Assembly: GCA_942493315.1 (NCBI GenBank)
Contig: OW818690.1
Span: forward strand, 1,550,001 to 1,614,000
Reading direction: 5' to 3'
Length of the DNA stretch: 64,000 nucleotides
From: UBA5429 sp942493315
Lineage (GTDB): Bacteria; Bacteroidota; Bacteroidia; Bacteroidales; WCHB1-69
The notes beneath the pieces were generated by a model. That model was not told the DNA's origin. It made no database searches and saw nothing but the letters and a program-made list of their open reading frames with translations. A program made the position numbers and the translations under genes. Shown here in pieces: positions 56,342 through 64,000 of this stretch (position 1 is its first letter; each line of letters begins with the position of its first letter).

Positions 56342-57752
56342 CACTATTGTCCGATAAAAAAGTTATAAAGTAAGGGGGTAATTTTTCAATCCACCCCCAT
56401 TACTCTTTTTTGTAGTTTTGTATCTACCAAAATATAAACCTACAATGAGCAAAAATACGAATTTTTTTGGTCAGTCTGTTTTCGGACAGCTGATTTCTTA
56501 TATTGACAACAATATTATCTTCAAAAACGCCCAAAAGCATAAAGCAAACCATTATACAAAACGCTTTATGGCTAAGGATCACTTAATTAGCATGCTCTTT
56601 TGTGTATTTGCCAAGTGTAGCTCACTCAGGGAAGTTTCCGGAGCAATGTTAGGGCTGTCGGGAAAAACAAAACATTTTCAATTGCTTAATATTCCGTATA
56701 AAAGCACACTTTCAGATGCAAATAAACGCAGATCCTCTGATTTTTTTGCCGGAATTTATAATGATTTGTTAAAAAAATATGGTCATTTGATCTCGGACAG
56801 CCGAATTAAGGATGTAATTAAAAGACAAGTTGAAATTTTTGATAGTACAACAATTAGTCTTTTTCAAGATATTTTAAAGTGCGTTGGAAGGAATCCGATA
56901 AATGGTAAAAGAAAAGGTGGAATCAAAATGCATACCATTATCAATGTTGATGAACTGGTTCCTAAAATGGTTTGGTTTACGGAATCTGCAAGACATGATC
57001 ATTTTTTACTATCAAAATTAAAGCTAGATCCAAATACAATTTATGTTTTTGATAAAGGATATAATGATTATCAAGCATTTAAATTATTTAGTGACAATAA
57101 TGTAGGTTTTGTGACCAGGATTAAAGACAATGCGGTTTATTCAGTTACAGAAGAATTATTAATAGAAGATTGCATTCATAGTGGAGTACTAGAAGATACA
57201 ATTATTGAGGTTAGTTTTAAAGATGAAAATAAAAATGTTCAAAAAGTAAAATTAAGAAAAGTGAGATTTTATGATCGAAAATTGAAAAGAGAATTTGAAT
57301 TTCTGACCAATCTTTATGAAATGAGACCAGATTTAGTAGCAGCTATTTACAAACTTCGTTGGGAAATAGAATTGTTATTCAAACAGTTAAAACAAAACTT
57401 TCCTTTAAAATATTTTCTTGGAGACAATGAAAATGCAATCAAAATACAGATATACTGTGCATTAATTGTTAATTTATTATTTACAGTCATTCAAAAACAG
57501 CTCAAACGACCTTGGGCATTTTCAAATCTAGTTAGTTTTTGTCGAATTCATCTCTTTAATTATATACATTTGAATAAATTTCTTGAAAATCCTGAAAAAG
57601 ATTGGCAAAAACAAGAACAAAATTTAGTAGATTTGACCCTCTTCTAGGGGGGCTTACTTTTCAATTTTGATAAAATTAGAAATTATTCATATTGATATTC
57701 AACACTATACAGTCCAAAATATAATATTTTTAATTTTTATCGGACAATAGTG
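56342..57752 (+). mobile_element. IS4-like insertion sequence, 1411 bp, with 9-bp target duplication
   Basis: Perfect 19-bp inverted ends CACTATTGTCCGATAAAAA at 56342-56360 and 57734-57752. ATTTAATTT is repeated on both sides (56333-56341 and 57753-57761), a clean target duplication that fixes the ends. Confidence 0.95.
56445..57647 (+). CDS. IS4-family transposase (DUF4372 plus DDE domain)
   Basis: 400 residues from the ATG at 56445 (MSKNTNFFG). The N-terminal region FGQLISYIDNNIIFKNAQKH then AKDHLISMLFCVFAKCSSLR is the DUF4372 type often found on these enzymes. DDE motifs: the first D in IFDSTTISLF, the second in VFDKGYNDY, and the E in YKLRWEIELLFKQLKQ (the YREK-like segment). The reading frame is intact and the element ends are perfect, so it may be active. 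Confidence 0.93.
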   Translation: MSKNTNFFGQSVFGQLISYIDNNIIFKNAQKHKANHYTKRFMAKDHLISMLFCVFAKCSSLREVSGAMLGLSGKTKHFQLLNIPYKSTLSDANKRRSSDFFAGIYNDLLKKYGHLISDSRIKDVIKRQVEIFDSTTISLFQDILKCVGRNPINGKRKGGIKMHTIINVDELVPKMVWFTESARHDHFLLSKLKLDPNTIYVFDKGYNDYQAFKLFSDNNVGFVTRIKDNAVYSVTEELLIEDCIHSGVLEDTIIEVSFKDENKNVQKVKLRKVRFYDRKLKREFEFLTNLYEMRPDLVAAIYKLRWEIELLFKQLKQNFPLKYFLGDNENAIKIQIYCALIVNLLFTVIQKQLKRPWAFSNLVSFCRIHLFNYIHLNKFLENPEKDWQKQEQNLVDLTLF

Positions 57753-57778
57753 ATTTAATTTGAAAAATAGCTAAATTT

Positions 57779-58170
57779 TTAACATTTTACCCAATTTTTC
57801 CAAACGAGCGCATGATTTTATGTCAAAAATGTCGAGATTTTTAATTTTGTTTTTAATTTGAATTAAAAACAAATCAAAAATTTATTTGATTTTTTAGTTA
57901 AAATAGATCAAAGAATGGGTTAAAAAATCAAAATTTTGAAGTTTTCTCTTTTTTTGGTGTGCTGTGTGTCAAATAGGCAAGATTTATTTTGGTTCACAAT
58001 GTAAAAAGAAGTTTTCTCAATGTATCACAATGTTAATAAATTATAATACAATACTTTGAGTTACCTTTTTTTAACTTAGAGTGACTTTGTGCTCCGAAAA
58101 TATAAAAAAAGGGGCAAAATCCATTTCTGAATTCTGCCCCAATTAGCCTTTAGCTATTAGCCTTTAGCCC
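57779..58170 (-). repeat. ~390-bp intergenic element, copy 3 (diverged at its left half)
   Basis: Starts TTAACATTTTACCC and CCAAACGAGCGC like the others. The right half (TCAAATAGGCAAGATTTATT through TGTGCTCCGAAAATATA) is identical to copies 1 and 2, while the left half has many substitutions. It lies just downstream of ornithine carbamoyltransferase. Without the IS4-like element its left end would be about 110 bp before the lipoprotein gene at 56250, the same spacing as in copy 2. Confidence 0.9.
58104..58140 (-). terminator. Intrinsic terminator of ornithine carbamoyltransferase, in element copy 3
   Basis: Minus strand: GGGGCA (58140-58135), 18-nt loop, TGCCCC (58116-58111), then seven T. 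The best terminator of the three copies. Confidence 0.85.
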
Positions 58171-58196
58171 TTAGCCCTTCGTCTTTAGCCCTTCGC

Positions 58197-59198
58197 CTAT
58201 CGCCCTAAAGTTGCTACCATCACCGCTTTGATCGTGTGTAAACGGTTTTCTGCTTCGTCAAAAACGATTGACATTGGTGATTCGAATACATCTTCTGTAA
58301 CTTCCATAGCTTCTAATCCAAATTTAGCATGAATATCACGACCCACTTCTGTTTCTAAGTTGTGGAACGCAGGTAAACAATGCATAAATTTAACATTTGG
58401 ATTTTGTGTTGCTTTCACAACATTCATGTTGATTTGGTAAGGAGTTAATAATTTAATTCTTTCTTCCCAAACAGCAGCTGGTTCTCCCATAGATACCCAA
58501 ACATCTGTGTATAAGAAATCAACACCCTTAACACCTTCTGCAACACTTTCAGTCAAAGTGATAGTTGCACCGGTTTCTTTTGCGATCTCTCTACATTTTG
58601 CTACTAATGCTTCTTCCGGCCAGCATTGTTTTGGAGCTACAGCACGGAAATCCATTCCCATTTTGGCTGCACCAACCATTAAACTGTTTCCCATATTGTT
58701 TTTTGCATCTCCTAAATAAGCATAAGAAACTTGGTGTAATGGTTTGTCACTGTGTTCCATCATGGTAAGGAAGTCAGCTAAAATTTGAGTTGGGTGAAAC
58801 TCAGTGGTTAATCCATTCCATACAGGAACACCGGCATAAGCACCTAAAGTTTCCACGATCTCCTGAGCATAGCCACGATACTCAATACCATCATACATTC
58901 TACCCAAAACGCGGGCTGTATCTTTCATAGATTCTTTTTTACCCATTTGAGAACCTGCAGGTCCTAAATAAGTTACATGCGCACCTTGATCTAAGGCAGC
59001 TACTTCAAATGCACAACGGGTACGGGTTGAATCTTTTTCGAAAAGAAGTACAATGTTCTTACCTGTTAATGTAGGTTGTTCAGTACCTGCATATTTAGCA
59101 GCTTTTAAATCAGCTGATAGTTTTAATAAATACTTGATCTCCGCTGGAGTAAAATCCAACAATTTTAGGAAATTTCTGTTTCTTAAATTGAATGCCAT
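58197..59198 (-). CDS. argF: Ornithine carbamoyltransferase
   Basis: 333 residues from the ATG at 59198; the frame extends upstream through the promoter, which rules that start out. Carbamoyl-phosphate loop STRTR in LFEKDSTRTRCAFEVAA, HPTQILADFLT, and the ornithine loop with HCLPAFHN near the C-terminus. It makes citrulline from ornithine and carbamoyl phosphate. Length and the GPAGSQMGKKESMKDTARVL segment resemble the longer ArgF/ArcB type; nothing in the context shows whether the role is anabolic or catabolic. The last codons (Leu-Gly-Arg-stop) fall in the TTCGCCC repeat that follows. Confidence 0.96.
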   Translation of the reverse strand: MAFNLRNRNFLKLLDFTPAEIKYLLKLSADLKAAKYAGTEQPTLTGKNIVLLFEKDSTRTRCAFEVAALDQGAHVTYLGPAGSQMGKKESMKDTARVLGRMYDGIEYRGYAQEIVETLGAYAGVPVWNGLTTEFHPTQILADFLTMMEHSDKPLHQVSYAYLGDAKNNMGNSLMVGAAKMGMDFRAVAPKQCWPEEALVAKCREIAKETGATITLTESVAEGVKGVDFLYTDVWVSMGEPAAVWEERIKLLTPYQINMNVVKATQNPNVKFMHCLPAFHNLETEVGRDIHAKFGLEAMEVTEDVFESPMSIVFDEAENRLHTIKAVMVATLGR

Positions 59199-59274
59199 AA
59201 TTATTTTTTTTAATGTTAAGTGATACAAATTCAATACAATAGATATTCTGTTTGAAGGTATATTTATCGAAGTG

Positions 59275-59282
59275 CAAAGGTA
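59275..59282 (-). promoter_or_regulatory. -7 box for ornithine carbamoyltransferase
   Basis: Minus-strand TACCTTTG, 77 nt before the ATG at 59198. Confidence 0.5.
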
Positions 59283-59424
59283 CAAAAATTCTTTGGTTTT
59301 TTAGTTAACTTCTGATTAATTGTATTTTATGAAATAAAAAGGATATCAAAATAAGTATAATATGTTGAGATATTGAAAAAATCAATACCTCTATTTAGAT
59401 CACTTTTTGTAATAAGAAATAGTG

Positions 59425-59432
59425 TATTTTTG
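59425..59432 (+). promoter_or_regulatory. -7 box for the TlpA-like gene
   Basis: TATTTTTG, 73 nt before the ATG at 59505. Apart from these two boxes I see nothing in the 306-bp divergent gap. Confidence 0.5.
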
Positions 59433-59504
59433 CGTTCAAATTTGGAATAATCATATAAATTGTTGAATAAACTTTTTTAAAAATAAAAAAATTAATAAAA
59501 ACGT

Positions 59505-60011
59505 ATGAAAAAAATTGTTTTAGTAACTTTGTTAAGTGCATTCTTTAGCTTCACTTTTGCTCAACAAGCAGCCCCTTCAGTGCCAACCATCGGACAAAAA
59601 GCTCCTGAGTTAGCATTCCAAAACCCTCAAGGTAAAATTATGAAATTATCTGATCTAAAAGGGAAAGTGGTTTTGATCGATTTTTGGGCTTCCTGGTGTC
59701 GCCCATGTAGAATGGAAAACCCAAATGTGGTGGCAATGTATAACAAATACCATGATAAAGGATTTGAAATTTATAGTGTTTCATTAGATAAAGATAAAGC
59801 TTCCTGGGAGAACGCCATTAAAACAGATGGATTGATTTGGCCTAACCACGTAAGTGATTTACTATACTGGAATTCGGAAGGCGCTCGTATCTATGGAGTA
59901 AGAAGTATTCCTGCAACTGTTCTAGTAGATAAAGATGGAAAAATTATTGCACTTAATCTTAGAGGTGCAGCTCTAGAGCAAGCATTAGAAAAGATTTTCA
60001 ATGCCAAATAA
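59505..60011 (+). CDS. Exported TlpA/ResA-like thioredoxin-fold protein
   Basis: 168 residues with signal peptide (KKIVLVTLLSAFFSFTFAQ). Redoxin/AhpC-TSA fold: LSDLKGKVVLIDFWASWC, active-site WCRPC, and cis-Pro in VRSIPATVLVDKDG. These periplasmic proteins carry reducing equivalents to disulfides in exported proteins. It could supply electrons to the exported MsrB-MsrA, though no linkage is shown. It ends at a strong shared terminator. Confidence 0.93.
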   Translation: MKKIVLVTLLSAFFSFTFAQQAAPSVPTIGQKAPELAFQNPQGKIMKLSDLKGKVVLIDFWASWCRPCRMENPNVVAMYNKYHDKGFEIYSVSLDKDKASWENAIKTDGLIWPNHVSDLLYWNSEGARIYGVRSIPATVLVDKDGKIIALNLRGAALEQALEKIFNAK

Positions 60012-60013
60012 AT

Positions 60014-60042
60014 AAAAAAGCCGGTTTGTAACCGGCTTTTTT
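60014..60042. terminator. Bidirectional intrinsic terminator
   Basis: AAAAAAGCCGGT (60014-60025) pairs with ACCGGCTTTTTT (60031-60042). It lies three bases after the thioredoxin stop and directly after the rfbA stop on the other strand. Confidence 0.95.
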
Positions 60043-60903
60043 TTATTTTAAAAGATTGATCAGATATTGTCCATATCCGCTTTTTAACAAAGGTTGCGCA
60101 ATCTCTTCCAGTTGCGATGCATTGATGAATCCTCTTTTAAAGGCCACTTCCTCAATACAACCAATTTTTTGTCCCTGACGGTCTTCAATCACCTGAACAA
60201 ACTGAGTGGCATCAATTAATGATTTGAATGTTCCGGTGTCAAGCCATGCCGTTCCACGAGCCATTTTGGACACTTTTAGTTTTTTATTATCCAGATAATA
60301 CCTATTTACATCCGTGATCTCATATTCCCCACGTTTGCTGGGTTGAATATTTCGGGCAACATCCACAACTGAATTATCATAAAAATATAAACCGGGAACC
60401 GCATAGTTGGACTTAGGTTGTAATGGTTTCTCCTCTATCGAAACAGCGTTCATCTCTTTGTCAAATTCAACAACACCGTATCTCTCAGGATCTGAAACAT
60501 GATAGGCAAAAACAATGCCGCCATCCGGATTGTTGTTATTCATCAGATTCTCTTCAAAATCAGCACCATAGAAAATATTATCTCCCAAAATCAAAGATGC
60601 TTTATCGTTTCCAATAAAATCAGCACCAAGAACAAAAGCTTGTGCTAATCCGTTCGGAACATGTTGAACAACATATTCAAAACGGCATCCCAATCTGGAT
60701 CCATCGCCTAATAATCTTTCAAAATGGGGCAAATCATGAGGTGTTGATATAATCAAAATCTCATTAATGCCGGCTTGCATCAACGTAGAAATTGGGTAGT
60801 AAATCATCGGTTTATCATAAATGGGCATCAGTTGTTTGCTCATGGCTAACGTAATAGGATGTAAACGGGTTCCGGATCCCCCGGCTAAAACAATACCTTT
60901 CAT
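60043..60903 (-). CDS. rfbA: Glucose-1-phosphate thymidylyltransferase
   Basis: 286 residues. It starts MKGIVLAGGSGTRLHPITLA, has KPMIYYPISTLMQAGI and LILGDNIFYG, and ends in the short helical tail of the RmlA type. It makes dTDP-glucose, the first step of dTDP-rhamnose synthesis for cell-surface polysaccharide. The rest of the rml genes are not next to it. Confidence 0.96.
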   Translation of the reverse strand: MKGIVLAGGSGTRLHPITLAMSKQLMPIYDKPMIYYPISTLMQAGINEILIISTPHDLPHFERLLGDGSRLGCRFEYVVQHVPNGLAQAFVLGADFIGNDKASLILGDNIFYGADFEENLMNNNNPDGGIVFAYHVSDPERYGVVEFDKEMNAVSIEEKPLQPKSNYAVPGLYFYDNSVVDVARNIQPSKRGEYEITDVNRYYLDNKKLKVSKMARGTAWLDTGTFKSLIDATQFVQVIEDRQGQKIGCIEEVAFKRGFINASQLEEIAQPLLKSGYGQYLINLLK

Positions 60904-60920
60904 AGTTGTTGAATTTTCCG

Positions 60921-60928
60921 CAAAAATA
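60921..60928 (-). promoter_or_regulatory. -7 box for rfbA
   Basis: Minus-strand TATTTTTG, 17 nt before the rfbA ATG. Confidence 0.55.
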
Positions 60929-60939
60929 CTAAATTATTT

Positions 60940-61166
60940 AACAGGTAACAGGTATCAGGTAACAGGTAAAAATTTAGAGGGAACAGGTATAAGGTAACAG
61001 GTAAAAATATAGAGTGAACAGGTAACAGGTAACAGGTAAAAATTTAGAGGTAACAGGTGTCAGGTAACAGGTAAAAATTTAGAGTTAACAGGTTTCAAGT
61101 AACAGGTAAAAATTTTGAGGTAACAGGTAACAGGTAACAGGTAAAAATATAGTGGGAACAGGTAAC
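60940..61166 (+). repeat. Exact 35-bp tandem repeat built of AACAGGT heptads
   Basis: GGTAAAAAT recurs at 60965, 61000, 61035, 61070, 61105 and 61140, an exact 35-bp period. Each unit is about five heptads: AACAGGT, a variable NNNAGGT, AACAGGT, AAAAATT, TAGAGGN. It fills most of the 326-bp gap before the four-helix-bundle gene. No unique spacers, so not CRISPR. Confidence 0.92.
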
Positions 61167-61181
61167 AAAAGAATTTTTTTT

Positions 61182-61189
61182 TATATTTG
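61182..61189 (+). promoter_or_regulatory. -7 box for the four-helix-bundle gene
   Basis: TATATTTG, 40 nt before the ATG at 61230, just after the tandem repeat ends. Confidence 0.5.
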
Positions 61190-61229
61190 CGATTGAAATT
61201 ATTATTCTACATATACTAAATTCAAACTT

Positions 61230-61589
61230 ATGAAAACTACTATTATGCAAGAAAAAAGTATAGCTTTTGCTATTCAAATAGTAAACTTAGTAAAAGATAT
61301 TCAACAAAATCAGAAAGAATTTATTTTAACTAAACAATTATTGAGATCAGGGACTTCCATTGGTGCAATGCTTTCTGAAGGTGAATTTGCTGAAAGTAAC
61401 GCAGACTTTATCCATAAGCAATCTGTTGCCTTAAAAGAAGCCAATGAAACTAGATATTGGTTAATAATCCTTAATAAAACTGGATATTTAAATACTGAAA
61501 AATTCAATGTTTATTTTTTATCAATTTATGAAATTATTAAAATGTTGATTTCATCTATTAATTCTCTTAAACAAAAGAATAAAAATTAA
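61230..61589 (+). CDS. Four-helix-bundle protein (23S rRNA intervening-sequence protein family)
   Basis: 119 residues, no signal peptide. The family pattern is clear: FAIQIVNLVKDIQ, QLLRSGTSIGAMLSEGEFAE (split SIGANxxEG-like core), DFIHKQSVALKEANETRYWL and a last helix of the form YEIIKMLISSINSLK. Relatives are encoded inside 23S rRNA intervening sequences, or elsewhere as free genes, and the fold resembles the Avd protein of diversity-generating retroelements; their function is poorly known, probably nucleic-acid binding. Here it lies between rfbA and glnS, behind a 35-bp tandem repeat and between inverted ends, with no rRNA or reverse transcriptase near it. Confidence 0.88.
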   Translation: MKTTIMQEKSIAFAIQIVNLVKDIQQNQKEFILTKQLLRSGTSIGAMLSEGEFAESNADFIHKQSVALKEANETRYWLIILNKTGYLNTEKFNVYFLSIYEIIKMLISSINSLKQKNKN

Positions 61590-61700
61590 TTTTCAAATTT
61601 ATAAACTCTCATATTTTAATGGATATTTGATATTTCTAATGTTATTTCAAAATTCAAAATAATTTGTTACCTGTAACTTGGAACCTGTTAGATTATTTCG

Positions 61701-61708
61701 TATTTTTG
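61701..61708 (+). promoter_or_regulatory. -7 box for glnS
   Basis: TATTTTTG, 28 nt before the ATG at 61737. A TTG about 20 bp upstream lies inside the right end of the inverted-repeat unit, so that unit may supply the -33 box. Confidence 0.55.
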
Positions 61709-61736
61709 TAGCTTGTTTTTTATTAAAGCTAAAACT

Positions 61737-63362
61737 ATGAATTTTATTGAAGAAATTATCGAAGAGGATTTGAAAAACGGTAAAAATGGAACCAAAGTAC
61801 ATACCCGTTTTCCTCCGGAACCTAATGGTTACCTGCACATTGGACATGCTAAATCTATCTGTTTGAATTTTGGATTAGCTCAGAAATATAATGGCCAGTG
61901 CAATCTTCGTTTGGATGATACCAATCCAACAAAAGAGGATGTTGAATATGTTGACTCTATCAAAGAGGATATTCAATGGTTAGGTTTCCAGTGGGCTGCC
62001 GAATATTACGCTTCCGATTATTTCGATCAATTGTATCTATGGGCTGAATGGTTAATTCAAAATAATTTGGCTTATGTGGATGATTCAACTCAGGAAGAGA
62101 TCAGTTTAGGTAGAGGAGTGCCAACTAAACCGGGCACTGAAAGTCCATATAGAAATAGAACTGTGGAAGAAAATCTCGACATTTTCCGTAGAATGAGAAC
62201 GGGTGAATTTGCCGAAGGATCTAAAGTTCTTCGCGCTAAAGTGGATATGGCATCTCCCAATATGCACATGAGAGATCCCATTTTGTACAGAATCCTTCAT
62301 GCGGAACACCACAGAACCGGAAATAAATGGTGTATTTATCCTATGTACGACTACGCTCATGGACAAAGTGACTCGATAGAAGGGATTACCCACTCTATCT
62401 GTACTTTAGAGTTTGAAGTGCACCGCCCTTTATATGATTGGTTTTGTGATACATTAAAAATTCACCATCCTCAACAAATTGAATTTGCAAGATTAAACTT
62501 GAACTATACCATCATGAGCAAACGTAAATTGATGTTATTGGTACAGGAAAAATATGTGATGGGTTGGGATGATCCCAGAATGCCCACTATTTCAGGGCTA
62601 AGAAGAAGAGGGTACTCTCCTGAATCGATTCGCAATTTTGCTGAAACAGTAGGTGTGGCAAAAAGAGAAAATATTATTGATGTGAATCTTTTGGAATTTT
62701 GTGCCAGAGAACATTTGAATAAAGTAGCCCAACGCAGAATGGCTGTTTTAGATCCCGTGAAGTTGATCATTGATAATTATCCTGATGGTCAGGTGGAAAT
62801 GATGAATGCAGTGAATAATCCTGAAGATCCTGAAGGTGGAACACGACAAGTACATTTTTCAAAAGAATTATGGATCGAAAGAGCCGATTTTAAAGAGGAT
62901 GCAGATAAAAAGTTCTACAGATTAACCATAGGGGGTGAAGTGCGCTTAAAATACGCTTATATCATCAAATGCACCCATATTATTAAAGATAACGAAGGGA
63001 ATATTCTGGAAATCCATGCAACTTATGATCCGGAGACCAAAAGTGGGATGGAACAAAGTAACCGAAAGGTAAAAGCAACAATCCACTGGTTGTCTGTTGA
63101 TCATGCTCAAAAAGCTGAAGTGAGATTATTCGATAAATTGTTTACCGTTCCTGAACCTGATAATACAGAAGAGGGTAAAACCTTTTTAGATTATATCAAT
63201 CCGAATTCTTTGGTGGTCATTGATGGGTTTGTTGAAGAAAATATGTCTTTGGAAAATAAACACCCATATTACCAGTTTGAAAGAACCGGATATTTTTGTT
63301 TGGATAAAGATTCTCATAATCAAAAGTTAATATTCAACAAAACTGTTGGATTGAAGAGTTAA
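61737..63362 (+). CDS. glnS: Glutaminyl-tRNA synthetase
   Basis: 541 residues from the ATG at 61737 (MNFIEEIIEED). Class I signatures: FPPEPNGYLHIGHAKSI and the KMSKS-equivalent IMSKRKLM. LRLDDTNPTKEDVEYVDSI is typical of GlnRS. The C-terminal beta-barrel anticodon-binding region follows (IERADFKEDADKKFYRLTIG). Cytoplasmic; charges tRNA-Gln directly, so an amidotransferase route is not needed for Gln. Confidence 0.97.
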   Translation: MNFIEEIIEEDLKNGKNGTKVHTRFPPEPNGYLHIGHAKSICLNFGLAQKYNGQCNLRLDDTNPTKEDVEYVDSIKEDIQWLGFQWAAEYYASDYFDQLYLWAEWLIQNNLAYVDDSTQEEISLGRGVPTKPGTESPYRNRTVEENLDIFRRMRTGEFAEGSKVLRAKVDMASPNMHMRDPILYRILHAEHHRTGNKWCIYPMYDYAHGQSDSIEGITHSICTLEFEVHRPLYDWFCDTLKIHHPQQIEFARLNLNYTIMSKRKLMLLVQEKYVMGWDDPRMPTISGLRRRGYSPESIRNFAETVGVAKRENIIDVNLLEFCAREHLNKVAQRRMAVLDPVKLIIDNYPDGQVEMMNAVNNPEDPEGGTRQVHFSKELWIERADFKEDADKKFYRLTIGGEVRLKYAYIIKCTHIIKDNEGNILEIHATYDPETKSGMEQSNRKVKATIHWLSVDHAQKAEVRLFDKLFTVPEPDNTEEGKTFLDYINPNSLVVIDGFVEENMSLENKHPYYQFERTGYFCLDKDSHNQKLIFNKTVGLKS

Positions 63363-63363
63363 T

Positions 63364-63783
63364 ATGGCTTGTCTATCTGATTACGAAGTAAAGGTTTTAT
63401 TAGCCTTAAATGAAAGTTTAAAGGGGAATAAGAAATTCTCTGACTTTCTATTGCATAATGGATTTCCTGAGTTATCGGCATTCTCTGCAGCAGTTCATTC
63501 TAATACGGAGGCTTTGGATTGGTTGTTAAAAAACGGATATCCTGAATTTGCCATTTTAAGCAATGCCATTGATGGTGAAGCAAATGCTATTGAATGGTTA
63601 GAAAAATATAATTTTCACTTGATGTCCATCTTTGCGGCTGCTTGTCGCAAAGAGGATCAAGCGATTAAGTGGTTTGCTGATAATAATCTGGATGTTTTTG
63701 TTTTTTTAATCAGAACCATCCACGACCAGTTATTGTTCCAGTCGTGGGATTCTTCGGATCCTCATCGAATGAGGAGATCCTGA
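63364..63783 (+). CDS. Small ankyrin-like repeat protein, co-transcribed with glnS
   Basis: 139 residues, cytoplasmic. It begins one base after the glnS stop, so it is probably translated with it. About three units of ~33 residues align: FSAAVHSNTEALDWLLKNGY, LSNAIDGEANAIEWLEKYNF, FAAACRKEDQAIKWFADNNL. The A-W-L pattern near each unit end resembles degenerate ankyrin repeats. No named family is recognised; a protein-binding role is plausible but unproven. It stops immediately next to the convergent DUF4476 gene. Confidence 0.75.
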   Translation: MACLSDYEVKVLLALNESLKGNKKFSDFLLHNGFPELSAFSAAVHSNTEALDWLLKNGYPEFAILSNAIDGEANAIEWLEKYNFHLMSIFAAACRKEDQAIKWFADNNLDVFVFLIRTIHDQLLFQSWDSSDPHRMRRS

Positions 63784-64000
63784 TTAATTTATAAATTTCA
63801 ATAATTCGTCTTTGGAAGATTGGAATGAGAAAGCATCAGTTACTTGGTAATAGTTGTTTTTGTCGTTACAAAACGGATATGCATATTTGGCAAATTCCAA
63901 TTTATTGCTTTCAAATGAGAATAATCTGACAATTTGAATAATTTGAGCAGTACACATTCTATTGCGGGATACAATTTGTTTGGCTTTGGTCAACTTGCCT
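63784..64000 (-). CDS. DUF4476-domain protein, C-terminal part (runs off the right edge)
   Basis: 72 codons are visible, open to the window edge; the TTG at 63993 is probably an internal Leu. AQIIQIVRLFSFESNKLEFA, KYAYPFCNDKNNYYQVTDAF and SFQSSKDELLKFI match the DUF4476 repeat pattern (KLxFAKYAY, D-NYY-V---F-F-SS-DEL). These proteins are usually exported by Bacteroidota and have no known function. The N-terminus, with any signal peptide, lies outside the window. Confidence 0.82.
   Translation of the reverse strand, partial: GKLTKAKQIVSRNRMCTAQIIQIVRLFSFESNKLEFAKYAYPFCNDKNNYYQVTDAFSFQSSKDELLKFIN

Larger units (their letters stand above)
60931..61698. other. Possible inverted-repeat-bounded unit around the four-helix-bundle gene
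   Basis: AAATTATTTAACAGGT (60931-60946) and ACCTGTTAGATTATTT (61683-61698) are inverted copies, 14 of 16 matching. Near both inner ends ACAGGTAACAAA/TTTGTTACCTGT also occurs in opposite orientation (about 61155 and 61663). No target duplication is seen. Confidence 0.45.

Noticed and set aside
60940..61166. Possible CRISPR array (regular 35-bp period)
   Set aside because: Units are contiguous and similar throughout; there are no unique spacers and no cas genes nearby.
60931..61698. Diversity-generating retroelement (Avd-like protein next to repeats)
   Set aside because: No reverse transcriptase and no template/variable repeat pair with adenine-specific differences is visible here.

Overview
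This AT-rich window most likely comes from a chromosome of the phylum Bacteroidota. About twenty transcription units start with the Bacteroidota-type -7 box TAnnTTTG. At least nine proteins end in a type IX secretion (T9SS) sorting domain (PNPT... near the C-terminus, then GxY and a basic tail). SprB-like, FISUMP, YCF48-like, DUF4476 and S9B dipeptidyl-peptidase families, all common in that phylum, are also present. I cannot name genus or species.

Layout. 1-2.2 kb: the 5' part of an NRAMP metal transporter and two outer-membrane barrel genes, one frameshifted. 2.2-4.4 kb: two minus-strand genes, a lipoprotein with caspase-like motifs and a YafK-type L,D-transpeptidase, which share a 27-bp leader and a repeat of about 230 bp. 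4.6-20.7 kb: four giant secreted repeat proteins (FG-GAP/SprB, YCF48-like, CUB/Fn3, five-fold FISUMP). 21-32 kb: housekeeping and envelope genes (MsrB-MsrA, YCII/zinc-ribbon protein, PLP sulfur-amino-acid enzyme, DPP IV, a lipoprotein-M48 peptidase-barrel operon, gmk-nadD, a porin). 32.4-38 kb: a ribosomal protein operon running only from rplV to rpsE, with its own promoter and terminator. 38-41 kb: a histidine-kinase remnant and two T9SS cargo genes.

41-58 kb is an accessory region, all on the minus strand apart from two IS transposases. It holds two related but broken S8-protease/beta-helix/T9SS genes and a truncated third copy. Three copies of a ~390-bp intergenic element each carry a terminator for the gene before them and a promoter-like start for the unit after them. 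An IS1182-family element (TTTA duplication) and an IS4-like element (9-bp duplication) have inserted here. 58-64 kb returns to core genes: ornithine carbamoyltransferase, a TlpA-like thioredoxin, rfbA, a four-helix-bundle gene behind an exact 35-bp tandem repeat and between inverted ends, glnS, and a partial DUF4476 gene.

The secreted proteins probably use a T9SS encoded elsewhere. The most unusual feature is the 41-58 kb array: long, nearly identical direct repeats at the start of each secreted-protein unit, a poly-C tract inside one putative promoter, and proteases interrupted at or beside catalytic motifs. Intergenic regions across the window carry short tandem words (TTCGCCC, AACAGGT, TTTAAGG, AGCTTATT and others).
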